64,000 bases of DNA from Boswellia sacra (lineage: Eukaryota; Streptophyta; Magnoliopsida; Sapindales; Burseraceae), in assembly GCA_013180625.2 (NCBI GenBank), contig SNVD02007236.1:62001-126000 (forward strand). Direction: 5' to 3'. Below, one piece after another: positions 11,589 to 22,928 of this stretch; position 1 is the stretch's first letter; every line of letters starts with the position of its first letter. The notes beneath the pieces were generated by a model. The model was not told where the DNA came from and did not search any database. It worked only from the letters and a program-made list of their open reading frames with translations. The translations under genes were made by a program, and so were the position numbers.

Positions 11589-13452
11589 TGAGTGAGGCTT
11601 TCATCCCATCAAATTGTTTGCGACCACGATACTATGTCAAAGCCTCTTTCGAAACTTAAGAAAACACAAACGAGCCATGGGTACGTGTAGAGAATGGAGT
11701 CGCCACCCAATTATTCAATTGGGAATGAATAGGGTCAACCTGATCCCTTGCTTCAGGACCCAAACTACCCTCATCCCCTCAAAGATGGGTTCAGGAAGTT
11801 AGGTATGAGCCATATAACTTGCTCATATCAAAATCCGACCTCCACTAGGAAATACCAAATAATAACATCTCATGCCGTTACTTAGTCCACATAACAATGT
11901 TAATTTTATGCACAGATTATTCATTTTATCGTCTTTAAGACATGTGAGGTGATTTCATTCATAATAGTTGTATATTCATACATAGAAAAAGGGAAGAGAA
12001 CAGAGTTACATTTTCTTCATACACAGGAGATAGGGGAAGAGGATTACATTGATTACTCTTCAACAATAAATAAAGTAATTCTATTTCTAAATACTTCAAA
12101 GACAGCATTCACACATTCCTTCAATTCTAAGTGATGGTCCTTCACCATCAATGTGAGCCTACCACCACTTCATGGCATCATTCAATAATACTTCTAAACA
12201 TGATGTATTCATAGCATATTCATATACTCATAAATCAATTAATTCAATACAAAGCCATAATCTAGTATCATGGCATTCTAGCCTAGATTTGATAACTCTG
12301 TTATGGCATTCTAGCCCATTACTATCCTAGCATAATTCATATTAATTCATAATTTCATGGCATATCTACTTAAACATGGTTATCATGGCATTTTCCAACC
12401 TAAATCAAACAATCAAAATCAAACAAGGCTATTCTAGCCCAATCTAAACAGTCAATGGGCAATATAGTAATTCTAACATATTCTATGCTATTTTCTAGCA
12501 TGCTTCAAAGCAATTATAAGTCTTCCTAGCATGATTCCAATCATATGCTCTTAAGCATAATTCTAAGCATGTGCTCCTATGCATGATTCTAAGCATTCAC
12601 TAAGAAAATTAAATTCCTAAACATGATTCTAATAAAGAAGAGATAGTGGACTTACCTTAACACATTTATCTATCTTGCAAAACAAATAAGGGTTCTAATA
12701 GTTCATAAGATTAAACTTTAGCCATGCTTATTATAAGCAAGAAAATTAAATAAGAAAATAAGGGGGGGGAAAGAGGACAGCTCTTAAGACGTATCCTTTT
12801 CGGGTTTAGAGTAATAGAACGCTCGAAAACTTTATACTAAGAAAAAATTCTTGAATTCTTGAGCATGTCTTCAAGATGAAGAGATCATATTCGATAATCA
12901 GTGTGTCTTGAAAAGTGAGCCAACGAGGGGTTTATAAAGGTGAGCAAAGAAATAAATATGGAAGGTCCATAAAGTAAATTTCCAAGAAAACGCCACCAAC
13001 AGCGGGGCGACTATTGGCAAACCGTTGGGTGGATATCAAATAGCTGGTCGACTATCATTCAATAGCCAGGTGGTCGTCAGATAGCCAGGCAGCTGTTTGA
13101 CAGTCAGGTAACTATTCTCCCTGCGACCCTTTCTATTTTAGGACTTTGTAGTGTAGTCCCTTTTGACCTTCATCTGTTTGATCGCGTATGAATTTTCCAA
13201 TTTAACTCTGATTCGTGACCTGTAAATTTCTATGAAAATTAGACATCTGTAGCTTTGCAACAGTATATTACTCATCATCAGATTTCTTCTAGATTAATTT
13301 TTGTGGTTTTTTGAAGTCATGTCAGTTTTCAAGACCTTTCATCAATCTCTTCTTACCTTCCCTTTTTTGGCTTTCAAGGTCATTTTGGTCATTCTTATGA
13401 CTTAATATTCATCTTTATTTCATCGTCGAGCCTTAAAAATGTAGTGTCTATA
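11589..13452 (-). repeat. LTR-like repeat B (about 1.86 kb)
   Basis: Partner of repeat A. On the minus strand it begins TATAGACACTAC and ends ...CA (plus-strand start tgagtgagg). It has a TATA-like CTTTATAAACCCC near 12,930 on the minus strand, at the same relative position as in repeat A. The part near 13,000-13,110 contains a local repeat of atagccagg/ggcgactat words that also occur near 14,790-14,860 and 18,060-18,110. The 1.2 kb between A and B consists of the TRIM plus a fragment homologous, inverted, to about 960-1320. A and B are therefore not a simple intact LTR pair. Confidence 0.6.
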
Positions 13453-14290
13453 GGTTGCCTTATACTTTGGAGAATTTTGTGAGACACAAAAATTGACAAA
13501 GTATTACTTTGTCTTTCTTTCTTCCATCTCGACATCTTCACATTTGTCTTCATTCTACCGGACTTTCTCGTCATCTTCTTTCTCTCCTTCTACTCATCGA
13601 AAATGGTGTGCCTATTTGAGGGCTACTATGCCCCTCTAAGGACTAAAATGACCATCTAAGGGCAAACATATGCCCATTCAAGGGCTAGTGTGCCCATCTA
13701 AGGGCTAAACTGCCCATCTAAGGGCAAAGGTATGTCCATTCAAGGGTAGTGCACCTATTTCTTAAGGTTTCTAACACTCTTTAGTGCAACTACTTCTTAG
13801 GGTTTGGTAACACTCTTCAGTGCGCATATTCTATTGGCTTTAAACACTCTTAAGTGTACTTACTTCTTAGGTTTTTCAACACTCTTTAGTGCGTCTATTC
13901 TTAGGGCTTTTGCCTATTCTAAGGGCTTAAAGCACTCTTAAGTGGGCCTACTTCTTATGTTTCCTTCTAATGCATGCCCACTGGGAACATTTCTATCATG
14001 CACTGGTTCGCGGCCCTTAGACTTTTTCATTCTTCATGCCTCTGGCTTAGTATCGTTCATACCTTCTTTGATTTCTTCAGACTTTGCATTGCTAGGTTTA
14101 TACCCCTCTTCTAAGTAATCTTCATGCTTTTTTAAACTTTTTAAGTATTTGTATTCATTGGGTTTCATGCCCTTCTTTCGAGTATTCTTGATTCTATTTT
14201 TTATTTCTTCTATTCCACTGGGAAAATCTCTTGATTTGTCATGTTCTGACATTCTTCATTCTTGACTTCTCTTACATTCGTCGTGCTCTT
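13453..14290. repeat. Spacer with two local tandem repeats
   Basis: No gene. From about 13,600 to 13,750, six or so units of about 27-31 bp carry the word cccatctaagggc(t/a). From about 13,760 to 13,960, units of about 45-50 bp carry acactctttagtgc and tacttcttagggttt. The minus-strand frame at 14,034-14,252 is lysine/glutamate-rich and has no recognisable motif. Confidence 0.6.
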
Positions 14291-14600
14291 TACTAGGGAA
14301 TTTCTTATCATGTTGCTTATTATCTGACTCACTGGGGATCTTTCCCTTGTCTTTGGAAATTCTTGCAAAATTTAAACATCTCTTGGTAATATAAAATCAA
14401 TTTAAATTTTACCTTGTTCAATGTGTTCCTTAACAAACTACTTTCTAATATCTGAAGGAATTCTTCCATGTGATTCCGATCGAAGATTCTATCGATTGAC
14501 ATTACTCTTTTTTCCTTGTGAGTTGCTATGCTATTGCCAATACCGGGTGCTTATCACCAGTTTTATTCAGAAATTTTCTTTAGTGTCTTAGGGTCAATGC
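14290..14600. repeat. Paralogue of the left edge of the window
   Basis: Aligns with positions 1-290 (shared words gaggaattcttccatgtgatt, ttgtgagttgctatgctattgcca and gtgtctta-g-tcaatg). It shows that the elements at 1-3900 and 14.3-19.3 kb are diverged copies of one family. Confidence 0.7.
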
Positions 14601-14606
14601 AAAATA

Positions 14607-14765
14607 TTTCTTTTCTCCATTCTTTTCTTTCTTCCTTCTTTCTTTGTTTCTTTCTATTTTCTCTCTCTTCTTTCTCTCCCCTCTTTTTCTCTCTCTCTTT
14701 TTTCTTTTTCTTTTTCTTTCTTTTTCTCTTTCTTTTTTCCTCCTCTCTTTTTCCTTCTTTTATCG
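14607..14765. repeat. Long polypyrimidine tract
   Basis: About 160 bp composed almost only of C and T on the plus strand (cttt/ctct words). Shorter homologous tracts lie at about 296-360 and 1432-1496. The minus-strand frame here translates to a lysine/glutamate run, an artefact of composition and not a gene. Confidence 0.8.
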
Positions 14766-15700
14766 ATTTGTCCCTCATTAAAGGGACAGCCGATTGGTTG
14801 TCAAATAGTCACCCTACAGTTAGCCAATATTCGCCCAACTGTTTAACTGTCGGCTGATGGTTAAGGACTTCTATAAAGTCCATTCATCCTCCAGTTGCTT
14901 CATTCACACGTAACTTCTTCATTCTTCATCTGATTCACTTTGGATTTCTCCTACGTATTAATCTTGACTTCCTCTTTTCAATGTTAGGTCATCTAGTGCA
15001 TCTTGACTTGGATAAGAGTGATCTAGTCAGGAAATCAACATTGAAAGGTCTTCCAAAGGACCAAGAAGTGTATGTTGTCACGATGTGGCTTCCCACATGA
15101 TCAGCCTGGTATCTATTATTCTTTATTCTTCAGTCATCCATTTTCTTTGAATTTTCTAGGCTTGTATTCAGGTAGAGACTTCAATTTCTTACCTTAGGAA
15201 TACAATGAGAACAAGATGTGTGGGTCACTTTTTGGGGCCCATAGTTGGTTTCTAGAGATAGAAAATGAGGCTGTTGGGAGTAGGATTGCTGATACCGATT
15301 TCTATGATTTTATCACTTGTCTTTCGCATACTCCTTATATACTGATCATCAGGCATTAGCCACTTTTTGTTAGAGGTAGATGGACACGACCCACACGTTC
15401 CATCTTTTGGTTGGTAAGATGACTGTTACACCTTTAGACGTTGCCGCTCTGACTGGCCTTCCATGTGGTGGTGAGGTCATTCCTTTTAACGCTTACATCG
15501 CAGACTCAAGGGATCAGCATAACTTGATCCAATAGCTTCTTGGGTGCAAAGTAAAGGTCAAGAATAATGTTGTAATTCGATATGCTGCCCTATATAAATA
15601 TTGAAAGAGGAGTTCCAATCTGACTCCAGTTGAGGTGGATCAGTATTCACGTAGCTTCATCATATATCTACTTGGTTTGACACTCTTTACCAACGTATCG

Positions 15701-15922
15701 GACACCACCTTCTTGACTCTATTTCCTACCCTCCAGGGTCTTGACAGAGTCAGGGATTTCGATCGGGGTTATGTTGCTCTCGACCAGCTATATTTCATTT
15801 GGATCTTGCTTAACACTACCTTCTTGACTCTATTTCCTACCCTCCAGGATCTTGACTGAGTGAGGGATTTCGATCGGGGTCATGTTGTTCTCTGCCAGCT
15901 ATATTTCGTTTGGATCCTGCTC
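15701..15922 (+). repeat. 111-bp in-frame tandem duplication inside the PMD pseudogene
   Basis: The segment containing accttcttgactctatttcc recurs with an offset of 111 bp (37 codons). The two copies have diverged by several substitutions, and the second carries a stop where the first reads R. The duplication is therefore older than the 1,136-bp one on the left. Confidence 0.8.
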
Positions 15923-16304
15923 ATCTAGTTGTTTATAGGATCACTAGGCTTACACCGCCTCTTGAGGTAGCTTCTTTTCTTCTCTACACCTTCATGTTTT
16001 ATCTATGTGAATTTTATGTTGTGCAGAGCTCGAGAGGTCTCACGAATTGGACTTCTTTCGTGATTACATTCATATGATGACTTGGGACTAGAGATGGAAT
16101 TTTTCCCCGGTTAGGCCAGGTACCTGCATTTTACTTGCACGGCCCGACCAGGGAAAACCCTGGGTTTCCAGTGTTCAAGCCCAAGGGCGGGGCTTGCTAA
16201 GTGCACACCGGCCCGGGTGCGATGCAGAGTCAGTATTGCTAAGGAAACCCAGTCCTCGGCCCGCACCCGAGCAACCCTGCACTTTTGAAAGAAAAATATA
16301 TTGC

Positions 16305-16366
16305 CTACAAGGCTCGAACACTTGACCTAAGGGTTGGGTTTCAGCAATTTACCGTTAAACCACATG
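16305..16366 (-). other. tRNA-like Pol III box pair inside the hAT element (1)
   Basis: On the minus strand a TGGTTTAACGGTAAA segment resembles a tRNA A box. About 30 nt later GTGTTCGAGCC resembles a B box (GGTTCGANTCC). The arms are too degenerate for a tRNA gene. It looks like tRNA-derived sequence picked up by the element. Confidence 0.4.
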
Positions 16367-16449
16367 GCTTTTTTGCTTTAATAATTACATATAACTTTAA
16401 TTAATGAATTCATTTGTATATTTAATTAAAACTTACATCTCTGACAGAG

Positions 16450-16515
16450 TCGCGACTCGAACCTGGGGTACAACACGTCGCCATAAAGTGGCTTTGCCAC
16501 TTCTACCAGCCGCGT
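16450..16515 (-). other. tRNA-like Pol III box pair inside the hAT element (2)
   Basis: On the minus strand GCGGCTGGTAGAAGTGG is followed about 35 nt later by AGGTTCGAGTCG, a near-perfect B box. This is the arrangement of a tRNA-derived SINE head or a tRNA relic. Folding was not tested. Confidence 0.4.
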
Positions 16516-17300
16516 GCTTAAGAGCATTCTAGTAACATTATATTATTTAGCCAATCTCAAGGCCTGAACCTAGAATTATTGGCAACCGAAAAAATCGAGG
16601 GATTTTACCAAGACTGGGAAAGAGTTTTTTTGTCTAGTGCAGGTGCGAAAATGCTAAACCCACACCCAGATTTTGCCATCCCTACTTGGGACAAGGTAAA
16701 AGATATTATAGTCAATACTTCATTTGTATCATAGTCTTACCATGTTTCTTCATTCTTCATAGATTCGTTTCGAGTGGTGGGGTCTTGACGAGAACTGATC
16801 GACGACTATGAGGGTCGCCTTCCTACTCAACTATTACCCTATTCTTCTACCTTGCGTGAACAACCTAATGTGGCATTTGGGTGATCATGTATGGGATTGG
16901 TCTGATAACCCATCACATCATATGATTCCTCTTTCACCACCAGTTCTAATGATAGATTCAGTTGATTTAGCCATAGAGCCAGAGGTGTCAAACTACAGAA
17001 TCGAGATTCACTTGAACACGATTAAGTTCCCATTGATGACAACTTCTTACATCGATTGGGTTCAAGCCATACTAAACCTGGTTGGTCTGTTGATAAGACT
17101 CCTCATCCTCCTACTGTGTCCAGCCATACTGGTAGCTCTTCCACTCGTTATGGGAAAAGATCGAAAGCCTCCTGTTCAGGTACTAGCACATCAGCTTCCT
17201 TTTCTACTGCCACTTAGCCACCACATCCACCTCTAACTCCTTCAGCTACCCCAACTATTCTAGCCAGTCATATGATTGGTGATCTCCAAGCTTATCCCAA

Positions 17301-18840
17301 CAATATTGCTACACATAGGATGCTAGTGGACAAATTAGCAGTCATGTGATTACTAAGGATCTGAATATGCCTGTTCCTTTTGTTCCACAAGATGACACTC
17401 TAACAAGTCTTCTGGTTATATGTTCGTCAAGTATCCTGTCATTCTTCAATCAACTATTAGTCATAAAATGTAATGCGATACAGGTACCATGATTTTCCAT
17501 GGAGTAAGTTTTTCGTATACGGGCCACTTCTCATGGATACATTTTACAGATGTCACATCAATATCAAGTAAAATAGCCTTCTATGCTTCATTTATGCATG
17601 ATTTCTATCTCAATACTTTATCTACCTATATGATTCTTTTGCTTGGCTATACGAGTCGTTGAGAGGCTACTCGTTTGGAGCAGAGGTTGAGCGTCTTCAA
17701 ATTGAGGTTGTTGCCTTCTCCTTTGATATCGACAACTGTGGCAATGAGTGAGGACTATCACCACTAGCTTCTTTCATGATTTCTTCTATTCATTGTGCTT
17801 CTATGTATGAACTTCGATAATATACAATCGAATGTAAACAATTTTCAGAAACTTAATGAAAATTTTCTATTTTCATCTCCATTCGTTATGTGTATTTTGA
17901 TAAATTTACATCCAAATTTATTCAAATTTGTTTCTACATCATCATTTATTCAATTCGAAATAAACTACAAAATTTGGAAGTCCCACACTCAAAATTACTC
18001 ATCGATACACGTTCCAAAAGTTGAAAACACACGAAATGAGGGGCTAATGGGCTATTTTGCCCTAATAACCATTGGGCGACTATCAAACAACTGGGCGACT
18101 CACCCGATGGTTTTCCTCCTTTCTTTTTGTTTTTTGCTTCGGTTTATGCACTATTTAGGTGCCCTTCCTCTCCATTGCTTCTCCACTCTTCTCTCTCATT
18201 TCTCAAGATTTCTTGCACACTTTTCAATGCCTCTTCATGCTATTCAACATGTCTAAGACCTCTCTCAAGACCTTCTAGCCTCTTTTAAAACCTTTGAAGG
18301 ATGACGGCTAGAAACGATTTGAATCCATCAGTCTCTATCATCTAAAGTTGCTTCAACATGTAAAGCTTGACTTCCCTTTTCTTATAGAATACACGACCTT
18401 CTGGGATCCTCATGACCACGTCTTCCACTTCAATGAGCAAGAACTTTGCCCTCTATATGAGGAATTCTCTATTCTACTCATCATCCTACCTACTATCCAA
18501 ACACCATCAATGTTTGATCTTGCCCACTTCTTCGACTTCCCGAATTCTACTATGGGTATTCACACCATAGGAGGTAGGGTGACATTATCTTCCCTCATGC
18601 TTTTGCTCGAAATGATGGACAGGACTTCGTCCGGTTGGCTTCGCGTTCTTCAGTTTTGCATTCTTGCACGATTTCTACTAGTCTCACTAGACAGTCTAAG
18701 AGATCTCGTGGCCATCATTCCTTAGATGGGACCTGGTTTCATAGTGGTTCCTTTGATTCTAGCTGAAACATTGATTGGATTGGAATGAGTAAATATTGAT
18801 CAGAGTCAAAGATTCAATGGCAGTCTTCTACTTCTTCAGG
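17301..18840 (+). other. Downstream part of the PMD-type element, paralogous to 2.3-3.2 kb
   Basis: Contains a plus-strand frame at 18,348-18,725 (125 codons) with no recognised domain, and a 153-codon frame at 17,795-18,256 that looks like chance. The stretch matches, piece by piece, the shorter broken frames at 2448-2949, so both derive from one ancestral segment. I cannot say whether the ancestor was coding. 18,348-18,725 is the better-preserved copy. Confidence 0.45.
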
Positions 18841-18849
18841 TTTTTCTTT

Positions 18850-19150
18850 TATCCCTAAATTTGCCTAAGCTACCCTTTTGGGTTTTTGATTTAGTGGGTT
18901 ATTCAATTTTTTTTTAATGCTCTAATTTTTGCCTAAGTCGTCTTTTCTGGGTTTTCAACATACTGAGCTTGCCCTAACTTTTGCCTGAGTTGCCCTTTCT
19001 GGATTTTCAACTCAGCGAGTTTTTTTTCTTTTCTTTCATGCCCTACCTTTTGCCTAAGCTGCCCTTTTAGGTTTTCAACATAACGGGCTTGCCTTAATTT
19101 TTGCCTGAGCTACCCTTTCTGGGTTTTCAACTCAGCATGCTTTTTTCTTA
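18850..19150. repeat. Degenerate minisatellite (tttgcctaagc type), second locus
   Basis: Four to five units of the same family as 3220-3585, for example tttttgcctaagtcg, ttttgcctgagttgccctttc and gggttttcaactcagc. Same position relative to the upstream paralogous segment. Confidence 0.7.
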
Positions 19151-20102
19151 TTTCTCTTTGTTTCTTTTCTCAGATTTGATTACAAGAGAGTCTATCTATT
19201 CTAGCACTGCCTGGAGGGGATATTTTCTATTATAGCCCTCGACTTCATAAGAGTAGGAGACTTGAGAGACATTCTTCTTGGATCGATTGGCTTTAAATCA
19301 TTCCATATACTCAGATTCGATGGCACTGTCCATGGTAGAGGCTGGAGCATGTGACTGTAGTGATCGTATGTGTGCCTCTAGGGGGTCTCACCCATAGTTC
19401 CTTTTACAATTCTGCTAGACTATGTCGACAACATGGACTTAAACAGAAGATCGTGGACTCATCGACTACTTTCAGTCTTGGGAGACTGTTTGCTCGTTAT
19501 CTAGAGCATTTGAAAAATTCTTGGTCACATCACACCATCGAGAGAATCTATTCCATGATCCTAATTTTGAGACAGACGACCAGTACAAGGATTGGGTGAC
19601 TAGTCAAGATGCCATGTGCTTAAGTTTAACCATGTAATAATAAAGATTCAAATGGTGCAGCACAACACCAACTGTCTCGGTTTCTTTTTTTAATTTATTT
19701 TTTAATAGAATTTGGTCTTTAATTTTCACATGCTTGTACGTTGAAGTATTTTTTATGATATTTTCAACATAATCTTTAAAGCCATGCAGCTGGCATGCAC
19801 CATTGTATTCTATATATCAAGATAATTAATCAAGTTGATTAGTCCTCCTCTCCATACTTATTAGTGTTAAAACTTGACTTCGCTAGTGTTCGTATTTCAA
19901 CTCATTTCTTTGAAAGTACTTAAGAAACCGCAGGCCTCCAGGTATGGTTTAGTGTGCTTTGAATTAATCTATGTAATCCTGCATAGGAGGTTTGGTCTTT
20001 CATATTTTATGTTTTCGTAAGAGAAGAATTGGGTTTAAGGTTCAGATTGATACGAGTTCGGCAAGTGGTGCGACATACATTTAACTTTTCATTGTCCTTT
20101 TA
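19151..20102. other. Unassigned sequence between the PMD element and the tandem array
   Basis: The 19,351-19,599 plus-strand frame shows no domain. The remainder is AT-rich without LTR ends or RNA genes that I can recognise. The boundary between retroelement and older sequence lies somewhere near 19,600. Confidence 0.4.
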
Positions 20103-21792
20103 AGTCAAGGCAAAAGTTATGAATTTCTCTTTGATCTCTAGGATCCAGCAGTTTGAATCCATGGGGCGACACTACTATGATTCTTAAACTCAAAGCTCCA
20201 ATCTTTCGAAATTCTAGACAATATAGAAGCATAAAAACTAAAAGCCCAAAAATTAATTATTCATTATAATCACAATTTTTAGTTTTACTTTTTTTGTATC
20301 TACTAATTCGAAAATTTGACCTAAATTTTTATCACTCATCTCATAAGCAAGTCGAACCCCAATCAAATTTTAGCGCCAAACCTTCGATCGCACTTCAAGT
20401 ATGATTCTTACACATAAAACTTTTATCATTGCAAAATCTAACTTATAAATGAAAATAATAAGTCTCAATTAAAACTAAAACAATTCAACTTTTAATTCAG
20501 TTTGTAATCTACTAACTTGATAATAAAATTCTCAATTTAGATCTGGAATATACTAAATTAAACTTTGATTTTTATAATTTATCTTAATTTTTAAATAACT
20601 TCTATCTTCTATGGTATAATGGATATAATTTGAGGAAAAAAGTAAAATCATATTTTGAGTTGCTAACTCATCAATCTTTTGTACCTTTTTGTACATAAAA
20701 GGGCAAAGTTTTAGTACTGACCCTCGAGGTTTTCAGAAGTTACGAAACTGTTAATTGGAGAGAGTACACATCTAACAAAATGTGACTAAATGAATATAAC
20801 AAAGCAAAAATTTTATTTAAGAGGGTTTCATCTAAATGAATATAATATCAATAAAAAAAGGTTTCCAATTTGTTGTGATTTTAAGTATATATGTATCATT
20901 ATTATTATTGCTATTAAAATTTTAGAAGTATGCTTTAATAGAGAAATCAGCTGTATACTTAAGGCTATGCATGGGTCAGTTTGGGTAGGTTTTAGGCTAA
21001 CCCAAATGGGCTCGCTTAGTTTTGGTGCTTGTGTTATTAGCAAATATGATCAAACATGTAGCTAAATCACGCTTGTGAAAATGCAAGGCACCTGCCAACC
21101 CAAATAGTTTTGTTGACCTAAATCAATACATTCATACTGAAAAACCAAACCAGATCAAATAAAACACAAGAAAAAAAAATCATAGTAGTTCGTTGGAATT
21201 AATCAAGTAAAAAAAAAATCTCCTATAAATATTAATTTTAACAATTATACAAAAATATATAGCTACATATAGCTCAAGTAATTTATGCATTAAAAATAAA
21301 ATATTATCTTTAGCAATAAAAAATAACAAATAAGGCAATAGAAATAAATACCTTCTTCTATGTTCTCTACGTTAATAAAAGAAACAAACAAGTCCAAGAT
21401 TTTATGAGCCTCTGAGCCACTAAAGTAATAATAAAAAAACGGTTGAGGTTTTACGGGTGTCTTTCTTCCATGCTAAAGTAAGAAGTTTGTGCATTTTTTT
21501 TTTTTAATGTTGCAAGAGGGTAAAAGAACTGTAGTTTACCTCCTAATAAATAAATAATGTTATATTACATTTAATACAAAAATATTTACAGGTTTCAGGA
21601 GGATTTTGGTTAAGGAAATGAAACCCAACCCAATCCATAAAAAGGTAGTGGTTCCATGATGCAATTCAAATAAACCCAGAGCAACTCGCATATTTTGGTT
21701 TGGAGTGGAATGGGATTTTAGGTTATGGATAATTTGCACACCTCTGCATCATACATTTTCTAAATTTTTATTTATTTATTTTTTAGATTTTT
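20103..21792. repeat. Unit 1 of an old tandem array (about 1.7 kb)
   Basis: Starts with agtcaaggcaaaagttatgaat and runs to the equivalent point at 21,793. Landmarks shared by all units in the same order are: caggatccag-ttgaat, tgacttaaatt-tatcac, taagttgctaactcatcaat, ggtcagtt...taggctaacc, ctcgtgaaaatgcaa...cac and cacctctgcatc. This unit is uninterrupted and so is the reference for the insertion sites in units 2 and 3. No coding capacity beyond short chance frames. Confidence 0.7.
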
Positions 21793-22928
21793 TAGTTAAG
21801 GGAAAAGTTGTGGGAATGAATTATGAATCTTTTTCTTTGATGTGCAGGATCCAGTTTGAATACCTCATGCAGTGTTAGTACGATTCTTAAACTCAAAATA
21901 ATTATCTTTTGACATTCTAAACAATTTAAAAACTAAAAGCCCATTATTAGATTAATTATTCATTACAACCAAATTTTTTATTACGATTTTATATCTAGTA
22001 ATTTGAAATTTTGACTTAAATTGCTATCACTGATCTCAAAAGGTGGAATGACAAGCAAATTTCAGGTGCAATCCTTCGAAAAAACTTTAGGTATAATTCC
22101 TATACCTAAAACTCTTATTATTGTAAAATCTAATTTATAAAAGGTTTAAGTTTTAATTTAGTTTGTGATCAACTAACTTGACATTAAAATTCTTAATTCA
22201 ATTAAATCTGGAATCTATGAATTACAACTATGATTTTATAATTTATCTTCATTTTTAAATAACTTATCATCTATGATATAATGGATCTATTTTGGAAGAA
22301 AATAAAATAAAATAAAATAAAAATCATGTTTTAAGTGGCTAACTCATCAATTGTGTTTACTATTGTGTATAGAAAAGGGCCAATTTTTTTATGAGCCCTG
22401 AGGTGTCCAAAAGTTTTTCGTTGAAACGAATTGTTTCAGATTTTATTAGCTAAGCCTTTGATAATTTCTGAAGTTCACAAGAATACCCCATAACTTCATG
22501 TTCTCTCAACTGTAGCCAATGGAAGAGGGTTACCTTGGATTTCAGGGGATGAAAATCAAGTTCTAGAATGATCAGATTTAATTTCACAGTTCCTTATTGC
22601 TATGAAGGATGGTTCCTCCCTATACTATTTAGCAAAACTGTGAATTCAAAAGGAACCATATCTAACGAAATAATGACAATCAATAGAAATAAAGGTTTTT
22701 AATTTGTTGTGATTTTAGTATATATGTACCATTATTATTTTTAGTATCAAAGTTTTAGAGATATGCTTTGATGGGGAAATAAACTATACACCTAGAAGTG
22801 TGATGGGTGGTTTTGGGGCCATATAACCCAGACGGGCTCTCTTAGTTGTGGTGCTTTATTGCCATTAGCAAATATAATAAACTTCCAACGAAATCAAGCT
22901 CGTGAAAATGCAATACACCTGCCAAACC
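21793..22928. repeat. Unit 2 of the tandem array, left part
   Basis: Begins agttaagggaaaagttgtggg and follows the landmark order of unit 1 until it is cut by the copia element at 22,929. It resumes at 32,893. Removing the insertion leaves a unit of roughly 1.8 kb. Confidence 0.7.
22924..22928. repeat. TSD of copia element 1, left copy (aaacc)
   Basis: The same five bases follow the element at 32,888-32,892. Confidence 0.9.

Larger units (their letters stand above)
16089..16684. mobile_element. Non-autonomous hAT-superfamily element (596 bp)
   Basis: The element starts TAGAGATGGAAT and ends ...GCCATCCCTA, so its termini form an imperfect inverted repeat of the TAGRGATGG type known from plant hAT (Ac-like) elements. 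A perfect 8-bp TSD, cttgggac, lies at 16,081-16,088 and 16,685-16,692, the size diagnostic for hAT. No transposase frame is present, so it depends on another copy. It interrupts the PMD pseudogene. Its first 220 bp are distinctly GC-richer than the surroundings. Confidence 0.88.
15373..17300 (+). pseudogene. Plant mobile domain (PMD) pseudogene, split by a hAT element
   Basis: From 15,373 the plus strand reads MDTTHTFHLLVGKMTVTPLD then VAALTGLPCGGEVIPFNAY, the N-terminal signature of the plant mobile domain (PF10536, aminotransferase-like) found in MAIN/MAIL proteins and in many gypsy and Mutator-like elements. LFTNVS...L...LQGLDRVRDFDRGYVAL near 15,675-15,780 matches the middle of the domain. 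After the hAT insertion the frame resumes near 16,693. A YIDWVQ motif lies near 17,050, followed by a serine/threonine-rich tail. Stops (for example near 15,535 and 15,600), frameshifts and a 111-bp duplication disable it. It lies on the strand opposite to the gag remnant, as for the antisense extra ORF known in some gypsy lineages. Confidence 0.72.

Noticed and set aside
8443..13452. One intact LTR retrotransposon bounded by repeats A and B
   Set aside because: The spacer is only about 0.4 kb without the TRIM, lacks primer site and purine tract, and no TSD matches, so the two repeats probably belong to rearranged or different elements.
14563..14778. Lysine/glutamate-rich minus-strand frame
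   Set aside because: Translation of the polypurine strand of a low-complexity tract.
16305..16515. Functional tRNA genes
   Set aside because: Only A/B-box-like words are recognisable; stems are not convincing and no anticodon loop could be placed.
16089..16684. Mutator-like element with a 9-bp TSD
   Set aside because: acttgggac can be read as 9 bp on both sides, but the first a belongs to the element end (CCCTA); with TAGRGATGG termini and 8 bp the hAT reading is consistent.
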